In this document: positions 12,047 to 23,360 of the stretch, piece by piece
Layout: every line of letters starts with the position of its first letter
How positions within the stretch are numbered: position 1 is the stretch's first letter
From: Elephas maximus indicus
Taxonomy: Eukaryota > Chordata > Mammalia > Proboscidea > Elephantidae
Direction: 5' to 3'
DNA length: 64,000 bases
NCBI RefSeq assembly: GCF_024166365.1
Contig: NC_064822.1
Coordinates: forward strand, 103,412,823-103,476,822
Translations under genes and position numbers: made by a program
Notes under the pieces: model-generated
Told to the model about the DNA's origin: nothing
Database searches by the model: none
The model's input: only the letters and a program-made list of their open reading frames with translations

Positions 12047-12660
12047 GTTGTTGTTACGTGCTGTCTAGTCAGTTCTGACTCATAGCCACCGTATGTATGT
12101 ACAACAGAATGAATCACTGCCCAGTCCTGCACCATCCTCACAATCATTGCTATGCTTGAGCCCATTGTAACAGCCACTGTGTCAATGCATCTTGTCAAGG
12201 TCTTCTTCTTTTTTGCTGACCCTCTACTTTACATAGCATGATGTCCTTTTCCAGGGACTTGTTCCTGATAACATGTCCAAAGTATGTGAGACCAAGTCTC
12301 GCCATCATTGCTTCCAAGGAGCAGTCTGGCTATACTTCTTCCAAGACAGGCTTGTTTGTTCTTCTGGCAGTCCATGGTATATTCAATATTTTTTGCCAAC
12401 ACCATAATTCAAAGGCATCAATTCTTTTTCCATCTTCCTTACTCATACTCCAGCTGTCGCATGCATAGGAGGCAGTTGAAAATATCACAGCTTGGGTCAG
12501 GCACACCTTAGTCCTCAAAGTGACACCTTTGATTTTCAACAATTTAAAGAGGTCTTTTGCAGCAGATTTACTCAAAACAATATGTCATTTTATTTCTTGA
12601 CTGTTGCTTCCATGGCTGTTGATTGTGGGTCCAAGTAAAATGAAATCCTTGACAACTTCA
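12047..12660 (-). mobile_element. 3' fragment of RTE LINE
   Basis: The (GTT)n-side 3' terminus is at 12047. The coding remnant reads on the minus strand from about 12575 (residues KSAAKDLFKLLKIKGVTLRT) through the C-terminal segment. The 5' breakpoint near 12660 lies in the sequence after the RT core. Divergence from other copies is clear. I saw no convincing target-site duplication. Confidence 0.88.
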
Positions 12661-12832
12661 GTGTATATCTTATAGATCTTTTCCTTGCAGAGAATTTAAG
12701 TCTGACTTATGTAAGCAAAGCGAAGCAAAGCAAAATAAAACAAAACAACAAAGCCTTAAAAGAAATTCATGAGCAGGGTCCAGGATAGCTCACAGCATTG
12801 AGGGAGAGTCAGTGTACCAAGGCAGTCAGGAA

Positions 12833-13020
12833 AACAGACTCTAGGGTAAGTCTCCTTGGTCCTGGATTCCAACTCAACCACTTATCTCTTTGATTCAGTG
12901 TTCTCTTCTCTAAAACAGGGATAACAAAATATTTACCTAAAACATTTGTTGTGATATTTAAATAGAGTATGTAATATGCTTGGCACACTGCCTGACAAGA
13001 TGTAAATATTTAATAAATAT
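12833..13020 (+). mobile_element. MIR SINE
   Basis: The text follows the MIR order: CAGACTCTAGGGTAAGTC, CAACCACTTATCTCTTTG, then GTTGTGATATTTAAATAGAG and GCACACTGCCTGACAAG with an AATAAATATG end. It is old and diverged. Confidence 0.7.
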
Positions 13021-13122
13021 GCCCTTATTATGATCCCTTAATATACATGCCCTTATAATCTGTCCTTAAAAGGACAGAATCAGGATAACTCCAGTGATCT
13101 CAGCAGAGGCACTTAGATAGAC

Positions 13123-13512
13123 TGGGTCTTAGTTTGCTAGTGCCACCATAGCAAAAAATACCACAAATTGGTGGCTTTAAAGAACAAGAATTTATTGTCT
13201 CATAGTTTTGGGGGCTGAAAGTTCAAATCAGGGTATCAGCTCTAGGGCAGGCCCCTTCCTTGTTGGTAGTCCCAGTAGTTCTTCAGCATTCCATGACATT
13301 CCTTGGCATCTATCTTCCCTCTGTGTGTCTCCGTGTCTATTCTCCTTTTTACAAACTCAAAAGTGATTAGTTTTAGAACGCACCCTACTCTGGTATGGCT
13401 TCATTAACATAACACAAGAAAGCTCCTATATTCCAACAGGATCATATTAACTGGTACAGGGGGTAGAATTTCAACACATATTTTTTGGGTGGACACAATT
13501 CAATTCATAACA
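13123..13512 (-). mobile_element. MLT1/MaLR-like solo LTR
   Basis: Related to the other LTRs in this window but shorter (390 bp) and closer to the general MLT1 pattern: GTCTTAGTTTGCTAGTGCCA at one end and GGGTGGACACAATTCAATTC at the other. The minus strand carries an AATAAATTC polyadenylation-type signal. I could not see a target-site duplication. Confidence 0.65.
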
Positions 13513-13927
13513 AGCTGTTAGAGCACTGCAACCAGAATGACTGATTTCTGCCTCTCTGAATCTTTCCTCAAGATTAAAATTCCTAACAAAGTCAGTGGCC
13601 TGACATTGATCATGTGCTCATTCCTGGGTTAGAATATTGCCCTGTGGTGAGGGGTGTTGGGACACCATGATTAACAATCTTTGTAAGAAAAATTGCTAGG
13701 CAAGAGATTTACCTTATTCATTAACCTTCCTCTGACTAGGACAAAGCTTGTGTCATATCAAGAAAATAGTTGTCTACCTTTTTAAAAAATACGTTTCAGA
13801 AAAAGAAGGTGTAACTTATCTTGCAGATTCCGATATTGGAGAATTCTCCATAATATCCAGGCACTGCATATTGCAGTAATACCCAGTTTCCTCATCATTC
13901 TGACATTGTAGTCTATTATTTAAAACA
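13513..13927. other. 3' flank of the olfactory receptor gene
   Basis: Unique-looking sequence downstream of the minus-strand receptor. I see no canonical polyadenylation signal in the first 100 bases after the stop. The end of the 3' UTR cannot be placed. Confidence 0.4.
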
Positions 13928-14845
13928 CTAAAAACATTTTCTCAATGTTCTTCTCACTGCTGCCTTCACCTCCTTGTTCTTTAGGCTATAGATGAGGGGG
14001 TTCAGCATGGGAGTGATCACACTGTACTGCAGGGAGAAAATTAACTCTTGAGTGGATCCTGAGTTTGGCATGAGATAGCGGAGCAATCCCGAGCCATAAA
14101 AGAAGCTCACGGCAGTGAGGTGGGACGAGCAGGTGGAGAAGGCCTTGCTTCTACCTGTGGTGGAGCTGATGCTCCGGATGGTAGAGATAATGCGAACGTA
14201 GGAGAAAAAGATCAGGAGGAAATTTCCAAAGAAATGCACAAGACTGGAGCAGAGAAGGGCAGTAAAACTTGCAGAAATATCAGAGCAAGACAAAGGATAG
14301 AGGGAAGGGAGCTCACAGCTGAAGTGGTGGATATTGTGACCATCACAGAAGTTTAAATTGAGAGCCACAAGGATATTGATGAGAGCATCCAGAAAAGCTA
14401 AGCCCCACGAACCCCACACAAGCCCCGCGCAGAGCTGCATGTTCATGATCTGGCCATACAGTAGAGGAGAGCTGATGGCAACATAGCGGTCATAGGCCAT
14501 AACAGCTAGTAAGCAGGATTCGGTGCCCCCAGTGGCAAACACAAAGAAGACCTGAGCCAGACAGCCCTCTACTGAGATGGTTTTTTTCTCAGACAGTAGG
14601 TTCTCTAGCAGCTTGGGTACCGTAACAGATGAGTGACAGAGATCCAGGAAGGACAGTTGTCCCAGGAAAAAGTACATGGGTGTGTGGAGGTGAGAATCAG
14701 CCTTGATCACCAACAGCATCATCAAGTTTCCCATCATGGTTAAGAGATAAATCACCAAGAATAACACAAAAAGCAGAGTCTGGATCTGGGGATCAATAGG
14801 CAGCCCAAGGAGGATGAACTCGGAGACAGCACTGTGGTTTTTCAT
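13928..14845 (-). CDS. OR8S1: Olfactory receptor, OR8S1-like, intact
   Basis: An odorant-binding, seven-helix G-protein-coupled receptor of the ciliary membrane of olfactory neurons, signalling through the olfactory G protein. The 305-codon frame is uninterrupted, normal for the family (about 300-330). Visible hallmarks are an N-glycosylation site NHS (residues 3-5), GN in helix 1 (39-40), LHTPMYFFLGQLSFLDLC (53-70), Cys95 and Cys177 for the usual disulfide, MAYDRYVAI (116-124), KAFSTCSSHL (234-243) and PMLNPLIYSLKNKEV (279-293). The cysteine usual after DRYVAI is Ser125 here. The start at 14845 places the motifs at standard positions. The coding region is intronless, as is usual. The protein is closest, by memory, to human OR8S1, whose gene neighbours C12orf54. 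A paralogue of the same subfamily is possible because elephants have many receptor genes. Class is certain; the exact orthologue is inferred. Confidence 0.93.
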   Translation of the reverse strand: MKNHSAVSEFILLGLPIDPQIQTLLFVLFLVIYLLTMMGNLMMLLVIKADSHLHTPMYFFLGQLSFLDLCHSSVTVPKLLENLLSEKKTISVEGCLAQVFFVFATGGTESCLLAVMAYDRYVAISSPLLYGQIMNMQLCAGLVWGSWGLAFLDALINILVALNLNFCDGHNIHHFSCELPSLYPLSCSDISASFTALLCSSLVHFFGNFLLIFFSYVRIISTIRSISSTTGRSKAFSTCSSHLTAVSFFYGSGLLRYLMPNSGSTQELIFSLQYSVITPMLNPLIYSLKNKEVKAAVRRTLRKCF

Positions 14846-14860
14846 TGTCTTCAGTATGTT

Positions 14861-14885
14861 CTTTGAAATGTAAGAAAGAAGTCAG
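14861..14885 (-). promoter_or_regulatory. Candidate splice acceptor upstream of receptor ATG
   Basis: On the minus strand a pyrimidine-rich stretch (GACTTCTTTCTTACATTTCA) ends in AAAG 15 bases before the ATG. Olfactory receptor genes usually have one or more 5' non-coding exons spliced just upstream of the coding exon, and this is the nearest acceptor-like site. It is inferred only from sequence and position. Confidence 0.35.
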
Positions 14886-17180
14886 ATAAAGCCTCTTCTT
14901 ATGCCTGACACATCTCCAAGTGTTCCAGCCCTCTTCTCTATTCAAAAAGTTTCATGCCTACGTAAAAATTCATATACAGAAACGATAAACTTCTTTAAGT
15001 CTCTAGATTTTTTAAAACCTTAGTAATCTTTTCTGTAGGACCTCAATCCTCCGTCAAATTCCTGTTCATCGTTATTGTTCGTGCTTTAGTTTCTTAGGCT
15101 TTGTTACTGTTGTTTTATTATTAAAGTTATTGGAGGATGTTTACAGTCTATTGATAATAATCTAGCAGAGTGGGAGAAATTGTAGGAAGAATAAGAAAAC
15201 ATTGCAGAAATGGTATCTCTGAGACAACGCAAACAGTTCAATTTCAGGCAAGAAGCAAAGTATGGCCTTAGGTGGGGGCAAGTTTACTTCATCCATTGAC
15301 CAGGCATGGGGTCAGTAGGTTTGCTATTGGGAAGGAAGCAGTTCCCCTCCAATTGGTTTTATTTTTGCAATAAATATTTAAGTGGGCTCATTAATGGAAA
15401 GTGAAGAGGGTCAAGAGTGATTTGCAGAGTGATGAGAGAGTGAAATAATCTGCTTGGGGAGTGGGCAAGTAGATTTTCTAAAGAAATGAAATAGAGTTCT
15501 ATGTCAGTGTTGAGTGCTTATTTGAGATTTAATGTGCAACCAATGATTTTCTCTAGCAACCTTCAACTACTTTGGGAGAGAAGAGAGTGGGTGGATATCT
15601 GAAGTTAACAAGCGCTGAAATTGGCCAGAGAAGTGAGAAGATAGAAGAAATACAAAGAACTTAAGACTGTTGTCATAAGAGTGACCATAATGCGGAATTG
15701 TTGAATACAGGCTTTTTAGGCAAGGGAGTGAGGACATGAGGGGAAGGTGGATGGGGAAAAGTGGTAGGGTGGTCAAACTATTTCTGGAGTGGTGGTACTA
15801 GAAGAAAATGAGTGGAAAATACATGAGATGGTAGTTAGATATACTTATAATCCAGGTTTTGAAGGTGTTAATGTAGGAGTGAGTGATAACAGTGTCAAAG
15901 ATATGATCATGAGTGAGTGGAAGAAAGCCATTGTGAAGGAAGATGTCAAGGATTTTGGAAGACCAGGTGTCGAACAGTTCTGTTAATTAAAGTGGTGAGG
16001 AATTTTATTTTTCAGGCATTTTTCTTCATTCATTTCCTGAATGTTTCATATTGATTTTAGAATTTAAAAAGGATAGAAAATTAAAAAAAAAAAAGTACAG
16101 AAGGAAGGCAGCACATAGATATACTACATGCTGTTTAGATGATCATGAGAAACTTAATTAATACAAGAACATACTCTAGTCATAATCTCCATGCCCTGAT
16201 TAAATATAATGCACTTGTGATGTATTAAGATTCAGCTCTCATCTATGCAGTAATGCCATTTGTAGACATAAACTACCTACCGACACTTTAAAGCTTGGCC
16301 TTCTTTTCCCACTCTGAACTAACAAGTCAGATTGCAATCATAGGCTGAGGATAATCCTTCAATACTATTGACTCCACTATCTTGACCCTTCCTGTTCTGC
16401 TCTATCTGCTGTGGTCATACTGCAAGTCTGGCACATTCAATTTCTTGAAGGACTTATGATTTCTCTCTCATTGTCTATCGAAACAGCACTCAGCATTAAA
16501 GCTATATTTAGGAATAAAATCTGCTTTGCCTGTATTTCTCACCCAGCTAAGCAATAAGTAGCACAGAATTCTTAAACAAATTTTTCAAATTCAGTGATCC
16601 AGAAGACTAGGAAGTCTGAAAGTCAGTGTGAGAATTTGGTTTTAAGGTGGAGTTTGAAAATTCCTGTTGAGTATAGATGTCTTCCTTGATTTCTAAAAGA
16701 GGAAAATAAAAGGCTAAATTGTGTATATTATTTTTTAAAATCCTAAATACTTCCAGTCATGTGGGGATTACATTTTCTATATTTCCAGCCACAGTAACCA
16801 TATGGATTTCCTGGCTTCATCCTGAGAATATCACATCATTGGCAGAAAATGCTAGAAAAGCAGGGAATCAGACAATGAAATGCCGACAGAGAATCCACAT
16901 CACCCATTATAATCTCAGAGGGGCAGCAAAAAGAAAGACACCTCCCTTCAACTCATCTCCAAACAGAAACTCACTTAGTACCTATTAGAATTTTCTTAAA
17001 CTGTGGCAAAACATCTTCCCTTAGAAATAAAGGCCAAAGAGCGAAAATCTTACAAAGGACATTTTCACAAAGGATGAATCTTGAAATTGTCCCCTCTAAG
17101 TGGACAGACTTCCTCACAGGTGGAGGTGCATTGTGTTAGAGTTATTTGAGGGGATCACAGAAATAACCTCCTTTAATAAA
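14886..17180. other. Upstream region of the receptor, unassigned
   Basis: This stretch should hold the 5' non-coding exon(s) and promoter of the receptor. I cannot locate them. No repeat family was recognised with confidence, and the short open frames (for example 15567-15776 and 15789-15986) have no protein features. A poly-A run lies near 16080-16094. Confidence 0.4.
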
Positions 17181-17399
17181 ATAATCTTTTTTTTTTTTTT
17201 TTTAGCCTGGTGCTGCAATTTCACTATTCTGTCTTGCTTCATTTATTCAGATAATGGGATCACATTTACGATGGACTCAGCTCTGAGAAATCTACCGATG
17301 TTAAGTTGTCAGTTATAGCCACATTTAAATGGGATCAACTGATTGGGTCTTCTCTAAGGAAGAGCTGCCTGAGAAGAGCTGTTTTTAGAATGAGACATA

Positions 17400-17492
17400 A
17401 AAAAGTACCTAACACTGTGACTGGTCCAAAGGAGTTGCTCAAAAAGTGTTATATAGAAATATGAATGGATAAATGAATGAATGAATAAATGA
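17400..17492 (+). mobile_element. MIR-like SINE tail
   Basis: The text CACTGTGACTGGTCCAAAGG, then GTTGCTCAAAAAGTG and repeated AATGAATGAATG follows the MIR 3' end. It is short and diverged. Confidence 0.45.
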
Positions 17493-17867
17493 GACACAGA
17501 AGGTGAATATTCTAGGGCTTTACTTTTACTACTCACAGACCACAGATCTACTTAGGGACCAGTTAGAGATTCTGCACGTCTTGGACTTGTATGAAACCAG
17601 ATGCAGGAAGGGCGCTGGAGAAAATACCACCAGTGGGAGAGGTTTGCTCCACGTGTTTTTAACTTCCATATACCTCAGAGTTTGAGACCTCATATGTTTG
17701 GAGTGCTGGGAGAGGGTTATTTTTGAGTCACAAAGAGCCCCAAATCTGTCACTGATGTTCTCATCTCCTCCCACTGTTCACATAGCTCTCAGGTATCAGC
17801 TTCGCTAGACTTCCAGACTTCTGGGATAATGTGGGCTTTTAGCACCAGAAACAAAGGGATATAGCCG

Positions 17868-18000
17868 GATATAAGAAAGAGATCTTGTTTCAATTGCCCT
17901 GAATGTAAAATGGAAGCTAAGAACAGCTACCTTGTAAGGTTGTGAGAACTTTAGTAATTAAGTATAGTGCCCAAGACAATTTGAGGTGCTAAAGAACCAT
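17868..18000 (+). mobile_element. MIR SINE fragment
   Basis: Diverged MIR core and 3' part: CTGAATGTAAAATGGAAGC, ACCTTGTAAGGTTGTGAGAA and TAAGTATAGTGCCCAAGAC. Confidence 0.5.
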
Positions 18001-19480
18001 CCGATTTCTCTTTTCTTCACTCCCAATCCAAGTGTTTAGTTTTCCCAAAAGGAAAAAAAGAGGTGACTCTGAGGAGCAGACCAAAACATCTTAGGTAAGA
18101 GAAATGAAAACCAGGTTATAGAGAAAAGGTGGGCACTATGTCTTATGTCTAGCCCAGGGGAGCAAAGATAAGATGAGAGGACTGATAGGGAAAGGAAGTG
18201 CTTGATGCGAGAAGGAGGGGAAGAGGTGGAAACTGAGGAGGAAAAGGTCCTATACAGGGAACTCGGCAGCAGAAAAAACTATCAAAGCACAGAACGAAAA
18301 CATTACCATGTTTCTGCCTTTTCCTGGTGCAGAATGCATCTGGTCTTCTGACGTAGTGGCTGTGCTTCTGAGCTCAGGAGAAATTCACAAAACAGAAAAA
18401 GTTCCAAAATTGTTCAATTATGTGAAAGAACATTGCCTTTTCTATTTAAGACCCTTTTAAAAATTTGCATAAAGAAAAATATGCAAGCTCAGCCCTCAAA
18501 AGTCCCCACAAACAGACTTCAGAAAGATTTTCTGAACTTTGACAGCATTTTTGCTCTTATTCCTAATGACACCATTAAAAGACAAAGGAAAGGTAAACTA
18601 GAAAACTTCAAATTCTAAAGGAGTAATATAGCAGTTATTTCATATTATCCCTAACATAATTACACGATCATATCTTTACAAATCTCCCTCTGTTACTGTA
18701 GTGCCAGCAATATAATAATATATCCCTAACAGCAGTGGGTTTGGTTTTTGGTTTTTAACAATATAATAATATAGTCCTAACAAAGAGGCTCAGGCCTAGA
18801 CTTAAAGAAGGGCCTCTGGGTTGAGATGGCCAATGGGATGGCAAGGTACCACCTGAAAGCCCAGGGTGCAGTTGGGCTCATTCTAATTCTTGGAAGGCTC
18901 AGCCTGAAGCAAACTTTGGACTCATTAGCTAAAAATGTTGTTGGATGAGTCCTCTGGGATTTTCCATTAAAGCTAAGTGACTCATACTTTACCTATTAGT
19001 AAACTACCCTTTCTGAATACCTATGAGATGAATTTAAAAACATAACTAGGCTGGGCAGTGAAATAATCAAATGAGCAAAAATTAAGTATACAAGTTTTTA
19101 AAAAGGTATTTCACCACACAAGTAGTGTATGAAAATGGTGAAACACATAAGCAGTATGAAGATATAAAATAAAAATTCCCAGCCATATTCCTACACACTC
19201 AAAATCACATTGTAGAGGCAACTGCTCCTATAATTTGGGTGTCACCTCCTATAATTTGTCCTGTCATGGCATACATATTACTCTGCAACTTGTTTTTGAA
19301 ACATAGTAAATTTTGGAGATTACCCTATATTTTTAAATAAAAATCTAACTCATTTTTTAAAAGTCTAGATAGTAGGTATTTTGAACAGATGTACTTTAAT
19401 GCATTAAGTCAGTGCTCTACTAATGGATATTCAGGTTCATTCTGTTTTCATTTTTATATCTTAAAGAGTACTACAATGAC
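18001..19480. other. Unassigned intergenic sequence
   Basis: No gene is visible. A near-repeat of CAATATAATAATATA with a TTTGGTTTTTGGTTTTT run lies at 18708-18770, perhaps a SINE-tail remnant. About 19160-19480 reads like decayed L1 3' UTR, but I cannot be sure. Confidence 0.35.
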
Positions 19481-20512
19481 AATTGCTGATGACAGATAGA
19501 TCCTGGCTGAAAGCAGAGAATACCAGAAGGATATTTACCTGTGTTTTGTCGACTATGCTAAGGCATTCGGCTGTGTGGATCACAACAAATTGTGGATAAC
19601 ATTGCTAAGAATGGGAATTCCACAACACTTAATTGTGCTCATGAGGAACCTGTTCATAGATCAAGAGGCAGTTGTTCAGACAGAACCAGGGGATACTGTG
19701 TGGTTTAAAGTTGGGAAAGGTGTGCTTCAGGGTTGTATTCTTTTACCATACCTATTCAATCTGTATGCCAAGCAAATAATCCAAGAAGCTGGACTATATG
19801 TAGAAGAACGGGGCATCAGGATTAGAGGTAGACTCATTAACAACCTGTGTTATGGAGGTGGCACAACCTTGCTTGCTGAAAGTGGACTTGCAGCACTTAC
19901 TGATGAAGATCAAAGACAACAGCCTTCAGTATGGATTTCGCCTCGACACAAAGAAAACAAAAATCCTCACAACTGGACCAATAAACACCATAATGACAAA
20001 CGAAGAAAAGATTGAAATTGTTGAGGACTTCATTTTACTTTAAGGGCTAAGGTGTGCCTGACTCAAGCCATAGTATTTTCAATTGCATCATATGCATATT
20101 GACGCTAGACAACGAATAAGGAATACTGAAGAAGAATTGATGCCTTTGAATTATGGTGTTGGGGAAGAATATTACATATACCATGGACTGCCAGATACAG
20201 ACGAGTTTGTCATGGAACAAGTACAGTCAGAATGCTCCTTAGAAGCAAGGATAGTGAGACTCCATGTCACTTTACTTTGGACATGTTATTATGAGGGACT
20301 AGTCCCTGGAGAAGAACATAATGCTTGATAAAGTAGAGGCTCAGTGAAAAAGAGGAAGACCCTCAACTAAATAGACTGACACAGTGGCTGAAACAATGGA
20401 CTCAAACATAGCAATGATTGTGAGGAGGGCACAGGATCAGGCAGTGTTTCCTTCTGTTATGCATGAGATCACTATTAGTTGGAAATGACTCATTGGGACC
20501 TAAAACAACAAC
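19481..20512 (+). mobile_element. 5'-truncated, internally deleted RTE LINE
   Basis: The element starts in the RT domain (GATCCTGGCTGAAAGCAGAG) and ends at CTAAAACAACAAC. The segment 19575-20015 encodes RT sequence, but the YADD catalytic site has become YGGG. About 130 bp is missing at 20041, where the GSTINSHG segment should be, so the sequence jumps from FILL to the ACTAAGGTGTGCCTGAC block. A non-functional fragment. Confidence 0.9.
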
Positions 20513-20846
20513 GATGGTAATTAATGGACCAACTCTTTGGGCACATTTGCACAAATATTTTTTGTTTAACTTGATTTCTTTGAAGTGTTAAATTTTTAAA
20601 ACATGCCTTCTAATTTCCAAGTATATGCTTTTTCCTAATTTATTGGAATTATATTATGGTAATACAATGTAGAGTGTATAGCATCTGTTCTTTGATATTT
20701 GTTAAGATCTATTTTATGACCAAGTAATAACTGGTAAGTTATCCTAAATGTGTGCCTGAGAAGAGTGTGGATTTTTAAAGTGTTGGATGCAGGATATTTA
20801 TGTCCTTAGAGCAAATGTTAATACTTTTTGCCTGCTTATGTTTATC
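20513..20846. other. Spacer between two RTE copies, possible L1 3' UTR
   Basis: A 334-bp spacer. CTCTTTGGGCACATTTGCAC resembles old minus-orientation L1 3' UTR text, so both RTE copies may have landed in one old L1. No gene is visible. Confidence 0.35.
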
Positions 20847-21756
20847 AAAGTCAGGAAAGGTATGCTTCAGGGTTGTATTGTTTCACCATACCTATTCAAC
20901 CTGTATGCTGAGCAAATAATCTGAGAAGCTGGACTTTATGAAGAAGAACAGGGCATCAGGATTGGAGGAAGACTCATTAACAACCTGGGTTATGGAGATG
21001 GCACAATCTTGCTTGCTGAAAGTGAAGAGGCCTTGAAGCACTTACTAATGAAGATCAAAGACCACAGCCTTCAGTATGGATTGCACCCCACATAAAGAAA
21101 ACAAAAATCCTCACAATTGGACCAATGAGCAACATCATGATAAACGGAGAAAAGATTGAAGTTGTCAAGGATTTCATTTTACTTGGATCCACAATCAACA
21201 GCCATGGAAGCAGCATCAAGAAATCAAATCACGCATCGCATTGGGCAAATCTGCCGCAAAGGACCTCTTTAAGGTGTTGAAAAGCAAAGATGTCACCCTG
21301 AAGACTAAGGTGTGCCTGACCCATGCCATGGTATTTTCAGTCGCATCATATGCATGTGGCAGCTGGACAATGAATAAAGAAGGCCGAAGAAGAATTGACG
21401 CCTTTGAATTGTGTTGGTGAAGAATATTGAATATACCATGGACTGCCAAAAGAACAAACAAATCTGTCTGGGAAGAAGTACAAACAGAATGTTCCTTAGA
21501 AGCGAAGATGGCAAGACTGTGTCTAACATGCTTTGGAGATGTTGTCAGGAGGGATCAGTCCCTGGAGAAAGACATAATGCTTGGTAGAGTACAGGGTCAG
21601 CAGAAAAAAGGGAGACCCTCAACGAGGTGAATTGACACAGTGGCTTCAACAATGAGCTCAAGCACAACAATTGTAGGGATGGCGCAGGACCAGACAGTGT
21701 TTCGTTCTGTTGTGCATAGGGTCGTTATGAATCGGAACCAATTCGACGGCACCTAA
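20847..21756 (+). mobile_element. 5'-truncated RTE LINE
   Basis: The element begins at AAAGTCAGGAAAGGTATGC (RT domain) and ends CGACGGCACCTAAC. The YADD motif is changed (TATGGAGATGGC, YGDG) and small deletions disrupt the frame. The C-terminal fragment 21427-21630 is readable. This copy and the next minus-strand RTE lie tail to tail, 93 bp apart. Confidence 0.9.
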
Positions 21757-22208
21757 CTGCAAAAACATGTTCATCATTCACTGAAACAAGTGTATTAAAT
21801 TTTACTAATATTATGACATGAGGAGGGCTTGCTAATTTCTTTCTACTATGTTGTTGTTGTTAGGTGCTATCGAGTCAGTTCTAACTCATAGTGACCTATG
21901 TACAACAGAACAAAACATTGCCCGGCCCTGTGCCATCCTCACATTTTTGCTATGTTTGAGTCCACTGTTGCAGCCACTGTGTCAATCCATCTAGTTGAGG
22001 ATCTTCCTCTTTTTTGGTTCTCTACTTTATCGAGCATGATGTCTGCCTCCAGGGACTGGTCCCTCCTCATAACATGTCCAAAGTATATAAAATGAAGTCT
22101 CACCATCCTCTCTTCTAAGGAACATTCAGGGTATACATCCAAGACAGATTTGTTGGTTCTTCTGACAGGTCATGGTATATTCAATACTCCTTGCCAACAT
22201 CATAATTT

Positions 22209-23360
22209 TTTTTTCTTCTTTAAATAATTTTTATTGTGCTTTAAGTGAAAATTTACAAATCAAGTCAGTCTCTCACATATAAACTTATATACACCTTACT
22301 ACATACTCCCATTTACTCTCCTCCTAATGAGTCAGCCCACTCTCTCCTTCCAGTCTCTCCTTTCGTGAGAGTTTTGCCAGTTTCTAACCCTCTCTACCCT
22401 CCAATCTCCCCTCCAGACAGGAGATGCCAACACAGTCTCAAGTGTCTACCTGATACAAGTAACTCACTCCTCATCAGCATCTCTCTCCAACCCACTGTCC
22501 AGTCCATTCCATGTCTGATGAGTTGTCTTCTAGAATGGTTCCTATCCTGGGCCAACAGAAGGTTTGGGGACCATGACCTCTGGGATTCTTCTAGTCTCAG
22601 TCAGACCATTAAGTCTAGTCTTTTTATGAGAATTTGGGGTCTGCATCCCACTGTTCTCCTGATCCCTCAGGGGTTCTCTGTTGTGCTCCCTGTCAGGGCA
22701 GTCATCGGTTGTGGCCGGGCACCATCTAGTTCTTCTGGTCTCAGGATGGTGTAAGTCTCTAGTTCATGTGGCCCTTTCTGTCTCTTGGGCTCATAATTAT
22801 TTTGTGACCTCAGTGTTCTTCATTCTCCTTTGATCCAGGTGGGTTGAGACAAATTGATGCATCTTAGATGGCCGCTTGTTAGCATTTAAGACCCCAGACG
22901 CTGCAGTTCAAAGTGGGATGCAGAATGTTTTCTTAATAGAATTATTTTGCCAATTGACTTAGAAGTCCCCTTAAGCCATAGTCCCCAAACCCCCGCCCTT
23001 GCTCCGCTGACCGTCGAAGCATTCAGTTTATCCCGGAAACTTCTTTGCTTTTGGTTCACTCCAGTTGAGCTGACCTTCCCTGTATTGAGTATTGTCCTTC
23101 CCTTCACCTAAAGTAGTTCTTATCCACTACTTAATCAGTAAATAACCCTCTCCCACCCTCCCTCCCCCCTCTCATAACCACAAAAGAATGTGTTCTTCTC
23201 AGTTTAGACTATTTCTCAAGATCTTATAATAGTGGTGTTGTACAATATTTGTCCTTTGCATCTGACTAATTTCACTCAGCATAATGCCTTCCAGGTTCCT
23301 CCATGTTATGAAATTGTTTCACAGATTCCTCACTGTTCTTTATCGATGTGTAGTATTCCA
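22209..23360 (-). mobile_element. L1 3' end inserted in RTE
   Basis: The same L1 3' UTR as at 8346-9897, here inverted. It begins with poly-T and TTTTTATTGTGCTTTAAGTG and ends near TCGATGTGTAGTATTCCA, just into ORF2. The flanks TTGCCAACATCATAATTT (22191-22208) and TTGCCAACACCATAATTT (23361-23378) form an 18-bp target-site duplication with one mismatch. The 169-codon plus-strand open frame at 22245-22754 is antisense to the UTR and is not a gene. Confidence 0.93.

Noticed and set aside
14120..14356. 78-codon open frame opposite the olfactory receptor
   Set aside because: Complementary shadow of the receptor coding sequence.
22245..22754. 169-codon plus-strand open frame
   Set aside because: It is antisense to an L1 3' UTR; the similar UTR at 8346-9897 gives comparable spurious frames.
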